Source: Terribacillus aidingensis (GTDB lineage: Bacteria > Bacillota > Bacilli > Bacillales > Amphibacillaceae). From it: a DNA stretch of 64,000 bases. Shown here one piece after another: positions 1 to 9,150 of the stretch. The notes beneath the pieces are model-generated. The model ran no database searches and was not told the DNA's origin. It worked only from the letters and a program-made list of their open reading frames with translations. Both the position numbers and the translations under genes were made by a program. Each line of letters starts with the position of its first letter. The stretch's first letter is position 1. The stretch spans positions 1,956,001 through 2,020,000 of the forward strand of contig NZ_CP159996.1 of the NCBI RefSeq assembly GCF_040703035.1. The letters run 5' to 3'.

Positions 1-652
1 TTTCGATCGTTCCACGCTCAATCAGACGAGTCGTCTGTTCTAAGCCGAGTACATCATGCAAGGCATCGTACAACGGGCGCAAATACGGATCTACCTTTTC
101 CTTCAAGTCTCCTGGAAGGAATCCTAAGCTTTCGCCTGCTTCCACTGCCGGCCGTGTCAAAATGATACGCTTTACGATACCTTTTTTCAAAGCATTGACG
201 GCCATTACAACTGCCAAATAGGTTTTACCTGTACCGGCAGGTCCAATACCAAAGACCAAGTCATTGGACTTGATACCATTGATATAATTCCGCTGGCCGA
301 GTGTTTTGACACGAATTGACTTGCCTTTTGCATTTTTCGTTATTTCATCATCAAATAATGTTTCGAATTGATCCAGTTTATCTTTTTTGGCTAACTCAAT
401 AGCGTACACCACATCGCGTTCTCCAATCGGAATGCCGCGCCGAATGACAGCAGCCAACGCTTGCAGCAGCTCCTCTGTCGTGCGGACTTCTTCTTCTGGT
501 CCAGTTACGCGAACTTCTTCCCCACGCGTGACAATGGAAACACGGAAATGTTCTTCGATCTGCTTCAGATGGCGATCCTCCGTGCCGAACAGAGCTAATG
601 TTTCATTAGTATCTTTTAATTGCAAATTCACACGTTTTACGTCTTCGGGCAT
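1..652 (-). CDS. phoH: PhoH family ATPase, N-terminal part (runs off the window)
   Basis: The minus-strand frame is open from the ATG at 652 to the left edge, so about 217 N-terminal residues are visible. An N-terminal KH-like region is followed by a Walker A motif (GIGPAGTGKT, about residues 135-144) and the start of the PhoH ATPase domain (LTRPAVEAGE). PhoH proteins are cytoplasmic P-loop ATPases linked to RNA metabolism; their exact role is unsettled. The start lies 2 nt after the yqfD stop, and a GGAG inside the yqfD end serves as ribosome binding site, so the two are translationally coupled. This adjacency is the usual Bacillus arrangement. The C-terminal third is outside the window. Confidence 0.95.
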   Translation of the reverse strand, partial: MPEDVKRVNLQLKDTNETLALFGTEDRHLKQIEEHFRVSIVTRGEEVRVTGPEEEVRTTEELLQALAAVIRRGIPIGERDVVYAIELAKKDKLDQFETLFDDEITKNAKGKSIRVKTLGQRNYINGIKSNDLVFGIGPAGTGKTYLAVVMAVNALKKGIVKRIILTRPAVEAGESLGFLPGDLKEKVDPYLRPLYDALHDVLGLEQTTRLIERGTIE

Positions 653-654
653 AA

Positions 655-1893
655 TCAATCTCCTTGAGATATAGGTTGAGATATTGCGATATCTTCATTT
701 ACTTGAAAGTATAAGATTAATTTAACTTTACCATTCTCGACAGTCTCATGTAAAATTTTTTGAGAAATAATGTCAGCATCAGCACCAACTTGGAGCTGTA
801 AATCCTGTTTGGCTAATTTTTCAGCCTGTTTACTCGCTTCCTCTTTTGTCCGTTTCACTTGTTTCGTGACCCGTTCGTATTCTGTAGTTTTACTCATCCC
901 GATCGGCAGCTCCCAGCGGAGGAACCGGAGATGGCGTACAGCAGTCTGTTCCTGGGAATCCTTGAACTCAGTTTCCCCGAACCCCCAAACCGGAAACTGG
1001 AAATTGTCTCCAATCCGAATTGCATATTTATTTTCCTGTTTACCGCTAAGAACAGTATATGTTTCTTCCAGCGGAACTGCTGCAGACACATTATACCACG
1101 TCCGTGCGATGACATTACCAGTCGCTGCAACATGCTTACGTGTATCTTTCTGCTTTGTCTTATCCTTTTGATCCTTGTCAATAGGAGGAGGTTCATTCCC
1201 GATCAAACCGGAAACGAGCACATCTCCAGGCTCTACGTAATCATGCACCCCAACTTGCGGCACTCCTTCTGATACAAACATGTCGACGATAACACCTTTT
1301 TTCTTTGCCACAAGGTGCCGAGGTCCTGGTTGTGCTTCTTCTTTAACGATTGTTTTCGGTACACCTTCCAATGCATAGGTTGTCCCTTTCTCTTGCACTC
1401 CTATCCATAGAAGATCCGGAATATCCTGTAACAAACGCTGCTGGATATCAACTGGAGCGCCAAGCGTCAGCTTGAAGGCACCTAAACGCACGCCGTACTC
1501 ATCCAGCTGTGTTTCGATTTGATGCTCTAACTCCGGGCTTACGCCTTTCACTTCAATTTTCCAGACTGTATTGGAGAGAAAGAAAATAGACAGGATGCTG
1601 ATGGCTATACCGAGCAGCAACGGTTTCTTATGCAGCAATGCAGTGAAGAGGAAAGGAAACCCATGCTTGCTGCGGAACTGAATTTTGTAGCCTGTCCCTC
1701 TTCGCTGCATGCGAAGCTTGCTTATATCCTGCTTCCTTATCTTCGCTTCACATGTCTGACTGTCTTTTTTGATGATATCCCAGACAAGAACCTTCTCCTG
1801 TACAAGCTGATTAAAAAATAGCTCCGGTCTGTCCCCTTTTATCAGTACGGTCACATATCCAGTAAAATAAATATCCTGTGTGTGCTTCTTCAT
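655..1893 (-). CDS. yqfD: Sporulation protein YqfD
   Basis: 412-aa protein close in length to B. subtilis YqfD (about 398). It has a soluble N-terminus of about 90 residues, one hydrophobic segment near residues 90-110, and a long extracytoplasmic C-terminal part containing a charged Asp/Lys insert (around residues 240-255). The family is mother-cell expressed during sporulation (sigma-E regulon in B. subtilis) and is needed for efficient spore formation; its biochemical function is not known. It sits between yqfC and phoH, as in other Bacillaceae. The start gives the motif MKKHTQDIYF. Confidence 0.92.
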   Translation of the reverse strand: MKKHTQDIYFTGYVTVLIKGDRPELFFNQLVQEKVLVWDIIKKDSQTCEAKIRKQDISKLRMQRRGTGYKIQFRSKHGFPFLFTALLHKKPLLLGIAISILSIFFLSNTVWKIEVKGVSPELEHQIETQLDEYGVRLGAFKLTLGAPVDIQQRLLQDIPDLLWIGVQEKGTTYALEGVPKTIVKEEAQPGPRHLVAKKKGVIVDMFVSEGVPQVGVHDYVEPGDVLVSGLIGNEPPPIDKDQKDKTKQKDTRKHVAATGNVIARTWYNVSAAVPLEETYTVLSGKQENKYAIRIGDNFQFPVWGFGETEFKDSQEQTAVRHLRFLRWELPIGMSKTTEYERVTKQVKRTKEEASKQAEKLAKQDLQLQVGADADIISQKILHETVENGKVKLILYFQVNEDIAISQPISQGD

Positions 1894-1917
1894 ACGTACC
1901 TCCCCGATCCGCTTGCC

Positions 1918-2199
1918 TTATGATTCAATGAATTTGAATTCCTTCATTTTGCCTTCGAGCAGGATTTCCTCTGGAAGCATGACTTTCAGTACGAATGATT
2001 CCCCTGTTATCCGGAGGAAACCTGTGTTGAGACGCAGCCTAAGTTCGTTATCAGAAAAAAGCACAAGCCCTCTGTGATTTTCGATATATGCATGAAAATG
2101 GCCGATTGTCGTAATGCGAGGGAGTTCAAGCACCACATCAGCAGGCATATCCAAATGCTCGGTGAACCAATTTCCGATCCGCTGCTGCCATTTTTTCAT
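1918..2199 (-). CDS. yqfC: Sporulation protein YqfC
   Basis: 93-aa protein with the YqfC family pattern (MKKWQQRIGNWF start, then LPRITTIGHFHAYIENH). I chose the ATG at 2199 rather than the in-frame codons upstream, because a GGGGAG lies 9 nt before it and the length then equals the family's usual size. YqfC is a small conserved sporulation protein co-transcribed with yqfD, of unknown biochemical role. The yqfD start is only 24 nt downstream. Confidence 0.9.
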   Translation of the reverse strand: MKKWQQRIGNWFTEHLDMPADVVLELPRITTIGHFHAYIENHRGLVLFSDNELRLRLNTGFLRITGESFVLKVMLPEEILLEGKMKEFKFIES

Positions 2200-2263
2200 T
2201 TCCATCAGCTCCCCTCTGCACATTCTATGTTGCTAAAAGGCAAGTGAGAACAGTCTGATGCAC

Positions 2264-2294
2264 GAAAAAAGCGAGCCCATTATTGGACTCGCTT
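2264..2294 (-). terminator. Terminator after the 2280-2726 gene
   Basis: On the minus strand the arms AAGCGAG and CTCGCTT flank a short loop and are followed by six T. The hairpin includes the stop codon of the hypothetical gene ending at 2280. It separates that gene from yqfC. Confidence 0.75.
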
Positions 2295-2726
2295 GTTGAA
2301 AGCGCGATGCGGTTTTTTCGCACGTGGTTCTCCGAGTATCTCAGACCAGAGAACCTGTTCTGCTAATTGTCTGCTAGTAGGCCGTTTCAGCTTGATTGGC
2401 TTAGCTAGAGGTTGATCTCTATTATCCTGACGACGGACAGAGGAGGCACTACGCACTTCCAGAGCTTGCTGAATTGCCTCAGTCGTCTGCTTTCTATATT
2501 CCTCTGCTTTCTGCTCGGCTTGAATCAGTTCTGGTGCTTTAACTGGCCTCTGTTTCTGCTGACGATTTTCTCTGCTTGCACGAGGCTGCTTTTCCTGCCA
2601 GTTCTTGACCGGAGGCTGCGTGCGTCGGGGATCGTTATCTTGATCTCCTTTTTTACCTGCGGAGTTAAAAAAGAAAGCAATGGCAGCAATTGCTAACGGC
2701 ACGAGAAATTGCAAAATGTCAAACAT
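2280..2726 (-). CDS. Hypothetical membrane-anchored basic protein
   Basis: 148-aa protein that I do not recognise. It starts with a single hydrophobic segment (residues 3-20, LQFLVPLAIAAIAFFF). A long, very hydrophilic stretch rich in Arg, Gln, Lys and Pro follows, and the conserved-looking end contains LAEQVLWSEILGEPR. This suggests a membrane-tethered cytoplasmic or disordered tail. An AAAGGTGG lies 7 nt before the ATG, and a terminator follows directly. It lies between floA and yqfC, a place often holding small unnamed genes in Bacillaceae. Function is unknown; an assembly or scaffolding role beside floA is only a guess. Confidence 0.75.
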   Translation of the reverse strand: MFDILQFLVPLAIAAIAFFFNSAGKKGDQDNDPRRTQPPVKNWQEKQPRASRENRQQKQRPVKAPELIQAEQKAEEYRKQTTEAIQQALEVRSASSVRRQDNRDQPLAKPIKLKRPTSRQLAEQVLWSEILGEPRAKKPHRAFNKRVQ

Positions 2727-2748
2727 GCACCTGCCACCTTTCTAAAAC

Positions 2749-3735
2749 TTAACGTTCTTCCTCGTCATTATTTGACAAGTCACCAATGCTGTCTCGCATT
2801 GTTGTATCTGCATTGATGTTCTGGTAGTTCATATAATCCATCACGCCCATGTTACCTGAACGCAGTGCTTCAGCAAGAGCAAGCGGAACATCCGCTTCTG
2901 CTTCTACTACCTTGGCACGCATTTCTTGTACGCGGGCTAAGTTTTCCTGCTCCTGTGCTACAGCCATCGCACGACGTTCCTCAGCTTTGGCTTGGGCGAT
3001 ATTCTTATCTGCCTCTGCCTGATCCGTTTGAAGCATCGCCCCAATGTTTTTACCGATATCAATGTCTGCGATATCGATGGACAGAATTTCAAATGCCGTA
3101 CCGGAATCCAAACCGCGTTCTAACACATTGTGTGAGATTTTGTCCGGGTTTTCCAATACATTTTTATGGTTGGTCGAGCTACCGATGGTACTGACAATTC
3201 CTTCCCCTACACGCGCGATGATGGTATCCTCTCCGGCACCACCCACAAGTCGATCGATGTTGGCACGCACGGTGATACGAGCTTTCGCCTTCACTTCGAT
3301 ACCATCAATCGCCACACCTGAAATGAACGGTGTTTCAATCACTTTCGGATTGACACTCATTTGCACAGCTTCCAATACATCACGACCAGCTAGATCAATT
3401 GCTGCTGAGCGTTCAAATGGTAATTCGATATTCGCACGGTGTGCTGCAATAAGTGCATTGACGACGCGGTCGACATTACCTCCTGCCAGATAATGACTCT
3501 CCAGCTGGTTTGTATCAACCTTCAAGCCTGCTTTATGGGCTTTAATCAATGGATTGATGACACGTGATGGGATAACACGTCTTAAACGCATCCCTACCAA
3601 TGTGAAGATGCTGATACGGACACCTGCTGCCAGGGCACTGATCCATAATGCAACTGGTACGAAAGTGAATAAAATAATCAATGCAATCAAAATGACTGCA
3701 GCAATAATAATCGGTACTAGTATATCTTGATTCAT
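2749..3735 (-). CDS. floA: Flotillin-like protein FloA
   Basis: 328-aa protein matching the FloA/YqfA family (usual length about 330). An N-terminal membrane hairpin or segment (residues 7-30) precedes the SPFH/PHB-like region and a C-terminal Ala/Glu/Lys-rich coiled part (around residues 240-290, [18 protein letters not shown]). FloA organises membrane microdomains with other flotillins and affects fluidity, signalling and secretion. It is preceded by AGGAGG and overlaps the nfeD stop by 4 nt, the standard NfeD-flotillin pairing. Confidence 0.95.
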   Translation of the reverse strand: MNQDILVPIIIAAVILIALIILFTFVPVALWISALAAGVRISIFTLVGMRLRRVIPSRVINPLIKAHKAGLKVDTNQLESHYLAGGNVDRVVNALIAAHRANIELPFERSAAIDLAGRDVLEAVQMSVNPKVIETPFISGVAIDGIEVKAKARITVRANIDRLVGGAGEDTIIARVGEGIVSTIGSSTNHKNVLENPDKISHNVLERGLDSGTAFEILSIDIADIDIGKNIGAMLQTDQAEADKNIAQAKAEERRAMAVAQEQENLARVQEMRAKVVEAEADVPLALAEALRSGNMGVMDYMNYQNINADTTMRDSIGDLSNNDEEER

Positions 3736-4433
3736 TCTGTTTCCTCCTTGTTCGTCACAGGACTGACGATGATTTTCGTGCCTTCTGTACGGATAACAAC
3801 TATTCCCGATCCTTTGGCAACATACCTGCCTTCAGTGATGACATCCATTACCCTGCCATCAATATCGGCTGTACCTGACGGGCGCAAAGGTGTTTTCGCT
3901 ACACCACGTTTACCAATCAGGACTGTCAAGCTAGGAAGCGTATCCGGCTTGAGTGTTTCCTGGAGTATCATCGGCTTGAACATTCCTTTTTCAAATCCGA
4001 CAATGCGAATGACATATACAACAGCCAAAACGGTGACCACGAATGCAATACTTACACTCATCATCATATCGGTTCTATCTGCCGCCATAGAAAAAAGCGC
4101 CCATAGTAACCCGATCATACCAAGTATGCCCATTATGCCTCCAGGTACGAATAATTCCAAGACAAGTAAAATGATGGCTGCAGTCAAAAGCAGAATATCC
4201 GTATTGGTTGCTAGTCCTGCCGCAATGTGACCGTAAAGAAAGATCCCTCCAGCAATGATTCCAAGTATCCCACCCGCTCCAAAGCCGGGTGTGAACATCT
4301 CGACAGCCAATCCAGCAAAAGCTATGGAAAGCAGGATTGTCACAAGAACCGGAGAAGTGATCCACGTCTGCATTGTTTCGCCGAAGCTGTGCATCGCTGT
4401 TTGAAGACTTGGAAGTGTGATATATTGCAGCAT
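3732..4433 (-). CDS. NfeD family protein, short form without the protease domain
   Basis: 233-aa membrane protein with several hydrophobic segments between about residues 28 and 150 and a C-terminal OB-fold NfeD domain (about 165-225; [20 protein letters not shown]). NfeD proteins are encoded with flotillins and probably act on them at the membrane. B. subtilis YqeZ is about 437 aa and begins with a ClpP-like serine protease domain. That domain is absent here: the ORF starts almost at the first membrane segment, with a clear AGGAGG 6 nt before the ATG, and no in-frame protease coding is seen upstream. This looks like a natural short version rather than a broken gene. Confidence 0.88.
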   Translation of the reverse strand: MLQYITLPSLQTAMHSFGETMQTWITSPVLVTILLSIAFAGLAVEMFTPGFGAGGILGIIAGGIFLYGHIAAGLATNTDILLLTAAIILLVLELFVPGGIMGILGMIGLLWALFSMAADRTDMMMSVSIAFVVTVLAVVYVIRIVGFEKGMFKPMILQETLKPDTLPSLTVLIGKRGVAKTPLRPSGTADIDGRVMDVITEGRYVAKGSGIVVIRTEGTKIIVSPVTNKEETE

Positions 4434-4544
4434 AGAAATCCTCCTGACCCCGACTGGTTTCGTTTACAGTTGTTATGTACGTTAACATATACGCTTGGAT
4501 AAAGAAAAGGTTTCATATGTAAATAAACTTTCGTAAAAAAGCAG

Positions 4545-4576
4545 AAAACCCAATCATTCATGATTGGGTTTTCCTT
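4545..4576 (-). terminator. Terminator after yqeY
   Basis: Perfect 12-bp stem AAAACCCAATCA / TGATTGGGTTTT with a 4-nt loop. It lies between the yqeY stop and the nfeD leader; A and T runs on both sides could make it work in both directions. Confidence 0.8.
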
Positions 4577-4599
4577 TTAGATATTCATATAACTATCAG

Positions 4600-5046
4600 T
4601 TAAGACAAGTGCTTATTCACGATTTTATTAACTAAAGAACCATCGGTTTTGCCTTTAACTTTCGGCATAACAGCGCTCATGACTGAGCCCATGTCTTTCT
4701 TGGAAGTAGCTCCTACCTCCGTGATGGTCTGTTTAATAATGTCTTCAAGTTCTTCTTCCGAAAGCTGTTCGGGCATATAATCTTTCAGGACTTGAAGCTC
4801 CGCTTCAAGCTTCTGAGCAAGATCATCGCGTCCAGCTTCTTGGAATTCTTGGAGGGAATCTTTTCGTTGTTTTACCTCACGAGATAAAACGGTAAGTTCT
4901 TCATCTTCTGACAGCGTGTCATTTCCAGTACGAATTGCTTCATTCTGCAGGGCAGCTTTCACCATACGGATTACGCTGAGCGTTTCTTTATCCCTTGCTT
5001 TCATGGCAGTCTTCATATCCTGGTTCAGACGTTCTGTTAATGACAT
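4600..5046 (-). CDS. yqeY: GatB/YqeY family protein
   Basis: 148-aa protein of the YqeY family ([16 protein letters not shown] start; [12 protein letters not shown] and [15 protein letters not shown] near the C-terminus). The fold resembles the C-terminal helical domain of GatB, which contacts tRNA; the free-standing protein has no settled function. I chose the ATG at 5046, four codons inside the longest frame, because it gives the family's usual N-terminus and length. It follows rpsU by 21 nt and is probably co-transcribed with it, as in many Firmicutes. Confidence 0.93.
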   Translation of the reverse strand: MSLTERLNQDMKTAMKARDKETLSVIRMVKAALQNEAIRTGNDTLSEDEELTVLSREVKQRKDSLQEFQEAGRDDLAQKLEAELQVLKDYMPEQLSEEELEDIIKQTITEVGATSKKDMGSVMSAVMPKVKGKTDGSLVNKIVNKHLS

Positions 5047-5067
5047 ATCTCTTTGCACCCTCTTTGC

Positions 5068-5241
5068 TTACTTACGCTTTCTAGCCGCCTCAGATTTTTT
5101 CTTGCGACGTACACTAGGTTTTTCGTAAAATTCACGCTTACGGTATTCAGATAGAGTACCGCTTTTAGAAACAGTGCGCTTAAAGCGACGAAGAGCATCT
5201 TCAAGAGACTCGTTTTTGCGAACGCGAGTAGTGTTTGACAT
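5068..5241 (-). CDS. rpsU: Small ribosomal subunit protein bS21
   Basis: 57-aa, strongly basic protein ([12 protein letters not shown] at the start, ending AARKRK). It matches bS21, a component of the 30S platform near the mRNA exit channel where the Shine-Dalgarno duplex forms. A strong GGAGGGAGG precedes the ATG by about 7 nt. It leads the rpsU-yqeY unit and has a near-consensus promoter upstream (5313-5341). Confidence 0.97.
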   Translation of the reverse strand: MSNTTRVRKNESLEDALRRFKRTVSKSGTLSEYRKREFYEKPSVRRKKKSEAARKRK

Positions 5242-5312
5242 GCTAATTTCCCTCCCTCCGAAGCATACAACAATGTGCTAACTCATATGCACTGCTGCAT
5301 ATGTCTTTGCTC

Positions 5313-5341
5313 ATTATAATATAATGCTAAATCCTGGTCAA
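5313..5341 (-). promoter_or_regulatory. Sigma-A type promoter of rpsU-yqeY
   Basis: Minus-strand TTGACC (5336-5341) and TATAAT (5313-5318) with a 17-bp spacer, about 70 nt before the rpsU start. This is a close match to the vegetative consensus, as expected for a ribosomal protein gene. Confidence 0.85.
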
Positions 5342-5380
5342 TAGAAAGGTGCATAATCACGCACATTTCATAATTACTTC

Positions 5381-6046
5381 TTAATAATCGCTGCTTCCAG
5401 CAACGCCTGCGATGATCTGAACACCTGCGCTGGCACCGATGCGAGTAGCACCTGCTTCGATCATAGCCAGTGTAGCTTCGCGGTCACGCACACCGCCGGA
5501 GGCCTTTACACCGATGTCCGGGCCGACTGTCTTACGCATCAATTTGATATCTTCCACTGTTGCACCACCGCCGGAAAAACCAGTGGAAGTTTTAACGAAA
5601 TCAGCTCCGGCTTTTACAGCAAGCTCACAAGCTGTTACTTTTTCTTCATCAGTCAATAATGAAGTCTCGATAATCACTTTCGTCAGTACACCTGCTGCTG
5701 CTTCCACAACTGCACGAATGTCAGACTCAACAGTCACTAAGTCGCCTGATTTCAAAGCACCGACATTGATGACCATATCGATCTCACCAGCACCTTTTTC
5801 AATAGCATCCTTTGTTTCCAAAGCTTTTACCGCGCTAGTCGAAGCGCCAAGAGGGAATCCGATAACAGTACATACTTTCACATCTGTACCTTTAAGCTGT
5901 TCTGCACAATGAGAAACCCAGTACGGATTTACACAAACAGAAGCGAATTTATGGGTTGCCGCTTCCTCAACAATTACATCGATTTGTTCCTTTGTAGCAT
6001 CAGGCTTTAAAAGTGTGTGATCAATATATGCAGCGATATTTTCCAA
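5381..6046 (-). CDS. deoC: Deoxyribose-phosphate aldolase
   Basis: 221-aa class I aldolase that splits 2-deoxyribose-5-phosphate into glyceraldehyde-3-phosphate and acetaldehyde in deoxynucleoside catabolism. Family motifs are [11 protein letters not shown] near the N-terminus, [24 protein letters not shown] with the Schiff-base Lys, and [10 protein letters not shown] with the second active-site Lys. Translation starts at a TTG, 9 nt after AAAGGAG. In B. subtilis deoC lies with nupC and pdp; here it is alone between rpsU and mtaB, with no other nucleoside gene adjacent. Confidence 0.96.
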   Translation of the reverse strand: MENIAAYIDHTLLKPDATKEQIDVIVEEAATHKFASVCVNPYWVSHCAEQLKGTDVKVCTVIGFPLGASTSAVKALETKDAIEKGAGEIDMVINVGALKSGDLVTVESDIRAVVEAAAGVLTKVIIETSLLTDEEKVTACELAVKAGADFVKTSTGFSGGGATVEDIKLMRKTVGPDIGVKASGGVRDREATLAMIEAGATRIGASAGVQIIAGVAGSSDY

Positions 6047-6072
6047 GAGAAATTACTCCTTTTATAGTCAAG

Positions 6073-7419
6073 TTAGATAGTTACACTTGCTTCCTCATCA
6101 TCCATTACCCGGACGAATTGGCCTTCATTATACGGATAGCCAGCCTTAGTCAGCTTAACACGGACAATCTTACCGATCATGTCCGGTGTTGCCTCGAATT
6201 TCACTTTCAAATAGTTATCCGTATAGCCGACATATAATGTGTCGGATTCGTTTTCATCAAAAAGCTCTTCCGGAATGACTTCCAATACTTCATTTTCGAA
6301 TTGAGAAGCATATTCTTTCGCTTGCTGATCCGATAGTGTAATGAGACGGTGGACACGCTCATTCTTTGTCTCGTCGTCCACTTGGTCTGCCATACGTGCA
6401 GCAGGTGTTCCTGTACGCTTGGAATAAGGGAACACATGGAGCTCGCTATAACCGATTTCTTGAATGAAACGATATGTTTCCATGAATTCCTCTTCTGTCT
6501 CACCTGGGAAGCCGACAATCACATCACTCGTAATGGCAAGGTTAGGCAAAGCTTTCTTCACTTTATCGATTTTACTGCGGTAAAAGTCTGAAGAATACTT
6601 GCGGCGCATGCGTTTTAAAACGGAATCAGATCCAGATTGAAGCGGGATATGCAAATGACGCACGATTTTCTCAGACTCATCCAGCACCTGAATGACCTCA
6701 TCCGTAATCTGGCTTGCCTCAATGGAGGAAATACGGATTCGTTTCAATCCACGTACATTCGCCTCCAATTCCCGCAGCAATTTAGCAAAATTGTAATCCT
6801 GCATATCCTCGCCGTATCCTGCTGTATGAATCCCTGTAAGGACGATTTCCTTGTAACCAGCGTCCACAAGCTGCTGAGCCTGCTTCATGACGTCCTCAGG
6901 GTTACGGGAACGCAGCAATCCGCGGGACCAAGGAATGATACAGAAAGTGCAGAAGTTGTTGCAGCCTTCCTGGATTTTCAACGATGCACGCGTACGGTCG
7001 GTGAAGGCTGGTACATCCATTTCCTCGAAGACACGGTTTTTCATGATGTTCGAAACTCCGTTGATCGGTTCCTTCTTCACCTTGAATTCCTCGATATGCT
7101 CAATCATCTTGTCCCGGCCCTGGGTACCAACTACAATGTCCACTCCCGGAATCTCCATGATTTCACCAGGTGACGTTTGCGCATAACATCCGGTTACACA
7201 AATGACGCCCTCAGGATTTTTACGTACTGCCCGGCGAATGACTTGGCGGCTTTTTTTATCTCCAGTATTCGTAACCGTGCAAGTGTTGATAACATACACG
7301 TCTGACTGGTGATCAAAATCCACCCTTTCATAGCCTTGGGCTTTGAACTTCTGCCAAATACCTTCCGTCTCATAATGGTTCACTTTACAACCTAATGTGT
7401 GGAATGCCACTGTAGGCAT
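6073..7419 (-). CDS. mtaB: tRNA t6A37 methylthiotransferase MtaB
   Basis: 448-aa radical-SAM enzyme that adds a methylthio group to t6A37 in tRNAs reading ANN codons, giving ms2t6A. The N-terminal MTTase domain has conserved cysteines (C11, C47, about C78). The radical-SAM CxxxCxxC is GCNNFCTFC (C153, C157, C160), and a TRAM domain ends the protein. The ATG at 7419 is chosen because GAGGTG precedes it and it yields the conserved MPTVAFHTLGCKVN start. The gene follows rsmE by 11 nt in the rsmE-mtaB pair typical of Bacillus. Confidence 0.96.
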   Translation of the reverse strand: MPTVAFHTLGCKVNHYETEGIWQKFKAQGYERVDFDHQSDVYVINTCTVTNTGDKKSRQVIRRAVRKNPEGVICVTGCYAQTSPGEIMEIPGVDIVVGTQGRDKMIEHIEEFKVKKEPINGVSNIMKNRVFEEMDVPAFTDRTRASLKIQEGCNNFCTFCIIPWSRGLLRSRNPEDVMKQAQQLVDAGYKEIVLTGIHTAGYGEDMQDYNFAKLLRELEANVRGLKRIRISSIEASQITDEVIQVLDESEKIVRHLHIPLQSGSDSVLKRMRRKYSSDFYRSKIDKVKKALPNLAITSDVIVGFPGETEEEFMETYRFIQEIGYSELHVFPYSKRTGTPAARMADQVDDETKNERVHRLITLSDQQAKEYASQFENEVLEVIPEELFDENESDTLYVGYTDNYLKVKFEATPDMIGKIVRVKLTKAGYPYNEGQFVRVMDDEEASVTI

Positions 7420-7430
7420 GGTAAAACACC

Positions 7431-8177
7431 TCATTCTTCAAAATGGTACGATAGACTAGCCAACATATACAATGGAGCGGTCTCTGTGCGCAAAATTCGA
7501 GGTCCGAGCCTGATAGGTGCAAAACCCGCATTTTGAAGCGCATCAGCTTCTGATTCACTGAATCCGCCCTCTGGTCCGATTACGACAAGCACATTGTCTG
7601 ATGGGGAAATGTGCTGGAAAACAGATCGAAGCGGTTCTGCCTTCAATCCTTTTGCCGCTTCTTCGTAAGCGAACAATTTGTGCTTGTATGTATCGCTGCT
7701 ATCAAGCAGCATTTGGAAGGATTGCACATCCTCTATTGCTGGTATTATCAAACGGCTGGACTGCTCGGCAGCTTCTTTGGCAATCTTTTCAAGGCGCTGC
7801 CGTTTTTTGTCCTTCTTTTTCTCGTCCCATTTTACAACGGAACGAGCAGCTTGGAAAGGAGCAAATGCTGCTGCACCCAATTCCGTTCCTTTCTGCACGA
7901 TCCATTCCAGTTTGTCACCCTTGGGAAGCCCTTGGGCAATCGTCACTGATACTGGCATTTCAGTATCCATATCGACTTTTTCAACTACGGAGACAGTAAC
8001 ATGATCTGACACCAATTCGTCAATCTCACATTTTGCAGCATGCCCATCCGGATGGACACAGATGATATTATCGCCTGTTTTCATCCGCATCACGCGATTG
8101 ATATGATGGGCGTCCTGTCCATTCAACGTAATGCGGGTATCCTGCCAATTGGCAGCTTCTACGAAATAGCGTTGCAT
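7431..8177 (-). CDS. rsmE: 16S rRNA m3U1498 methyltransferase RsmE
   Basis: 248-aa SPOUT-class methyltransferase that makes N3-methyluridine at 16S rRNA position 1498. Visible features are an N-terminal PUA-like region (MQRYFVEA, HHINRVMRMKTGD), the substrate segment GLPKGDKLEWIVQKGTELG, and the SAM-binding trefoil knot (VVIGPEGGFSESE, LGPRILRTETAPL). It lies directly behind prmA, another methyltransferase of the translation machinery. Confidence 0.96.
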   Translation of the reverse strand: MQRYFVEAANWQDTRITLNGQDAHHINRVMRMKTGDNIICVHPDGHAAKCEIDELVSDHVTVSVVEKVDMDTEMPVSVTIAQGLPKGDKLEWIVQKGTELGAAAFAPFQAARSVVKWDEKKKDKKRQRLEKIAKEAAEQSSRLIIPAIEDVQSFQMLLDSSDTYKHKLFAYEEAAKGLKAEPLRSVFQHISPSDNVLVVIGPEGGFSESEADALQNAGFAPIRLGPRILRTETAPLYMLASLSYHFEE

Positions 8178-8192
8178 ATGCTCACCTCTGCC

Positions 8193-9131
8193 TTAATTCT
8201 TCTTTGCAATGATGGCAACCCAATCTTCCATTTCATTGACTTCAACAATATCGAAACCAGTTTTTATCAAGGCTTCTTTTACGTCGCCTTTCTTCTGGCT
8301 GATAATGCCGCTCGTAATGAACAGACCACCTGGTTTGATCAATTTGTACGCGTCATCTGTGAATTTCAAAATGATTTCAGCAAGGATATTCGAGACGATA
8401 ACGTCCGCTTCCACCTCAACGCCTTCGAGCAAATTATTCGCACTGGCCGTAATGCGGTCCGCAGCTTGATTCAGCTCTGCATTGACCTTGGTACTGTTTA
8501 CCGCCACATCATCGAGGTCGAATGCATGTACATGCTCAGCACCGAGCAGTACGGCAGCGATGCTCAGTACACCAGAACCAGAACCAACATCAATGACAAC
8601 GTCGCCTTTAGTTATATAACGTTCGATTGCCTGTACGCTAAGTACCGTCGTCGGGTGAGTTCCTGTACCAAAAGCCATGCCAGGATCAAGTTCCATGATC
8701 ACTTCATCACTTGCTACCGGTGTGTACTCTTCCCATGTAGGTATGATGGTGAACTTTTCGGAGATCTTCACCGGTTTGTAATATTTCTTCCAAGCGGTAG
8801 ACCAATCCTCTTCATCTACCTCACTGACTGTCACGTCGTTTGCACCAATATCAATCTGATATTCTTTCAGATTTGTGATCGCTGCTTTGATCTCATTCAC
8901 CGATTCATTCAAAAAGCTGTTAAGAGGCAAATATGCTTTCACAAAGATGCCTTCTGCTGGATAATCTTTTGGATCCAGCGCATAGATTTCACCGAACGTC
9001 GTTTTATGATCTTTGACCAAGTCCTCTGGATCCTGGATTACAACACCGCTGGCACCTGCTTCATGCAGGATATTCGAAATTGGCTCAATCGCTTCATTCG
9101 TAGTATGGATACATAGCTCCGCCCATTTCAC
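8193..9131 (-). CDS. prmA: Ribosomal protein L11 methyltransferase
   Basis: 312-aa SAM-dependent enzyme that trimethylates ribosomal protein uL11. An N-terminal recognition domain (KWAELCIHTTNEA) is followed by a Rossmann domain with GTHPTT and DVGSGSGVLSIAA, then VSNILAEII. I place the start at the GTG at 9131, since it gives the family's N-terminus and length and lies 10 nt after AAAGGAG; a second GTG two codons upstream is too close to that site. It follows dnaJ by 19 nt, so it is the tail of the dnaK operon. Confidence 0.95.
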   Translation of the reverse strand: MKWAELCIHTTNEAIEPISNILHEAGASGVVIQDPEDLVKDHKTTFGEIYALDPKDYPAEGIFVKAYLPLNSFLNESVNEIKAAITNLKEYQIDIGANDVTVSEVDEEDWSTAWKKYYKPVKISEKFTIIPTWEEYTPVASDEVIMELDPGMAFGTGTHPTTVLSVQAIERYITKGDVVIDVGSGSGVLSIAAVLLGAEHVHAFDLDDVAVNSTKVNAELNQAADRITASANNLLEGVEVEADVIVSNILAEIILKFTDDAYKLIKPGGLFITSGIISQKKGDVKEALIKTGFDIVEVNEMEDWVAIIAKKN

Positions 9132-9150
9132 GTACACGTCACTCCTTTTA

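Noticed and set aside
8040..9116. Long plus-strand open frame of 358 codons
   Set aside because: It is antisense to rsmE and prmA, both with full family motifs, and the translated sequence is Cys/Phe/Ile-rich nonsense with no ribosome binding site.
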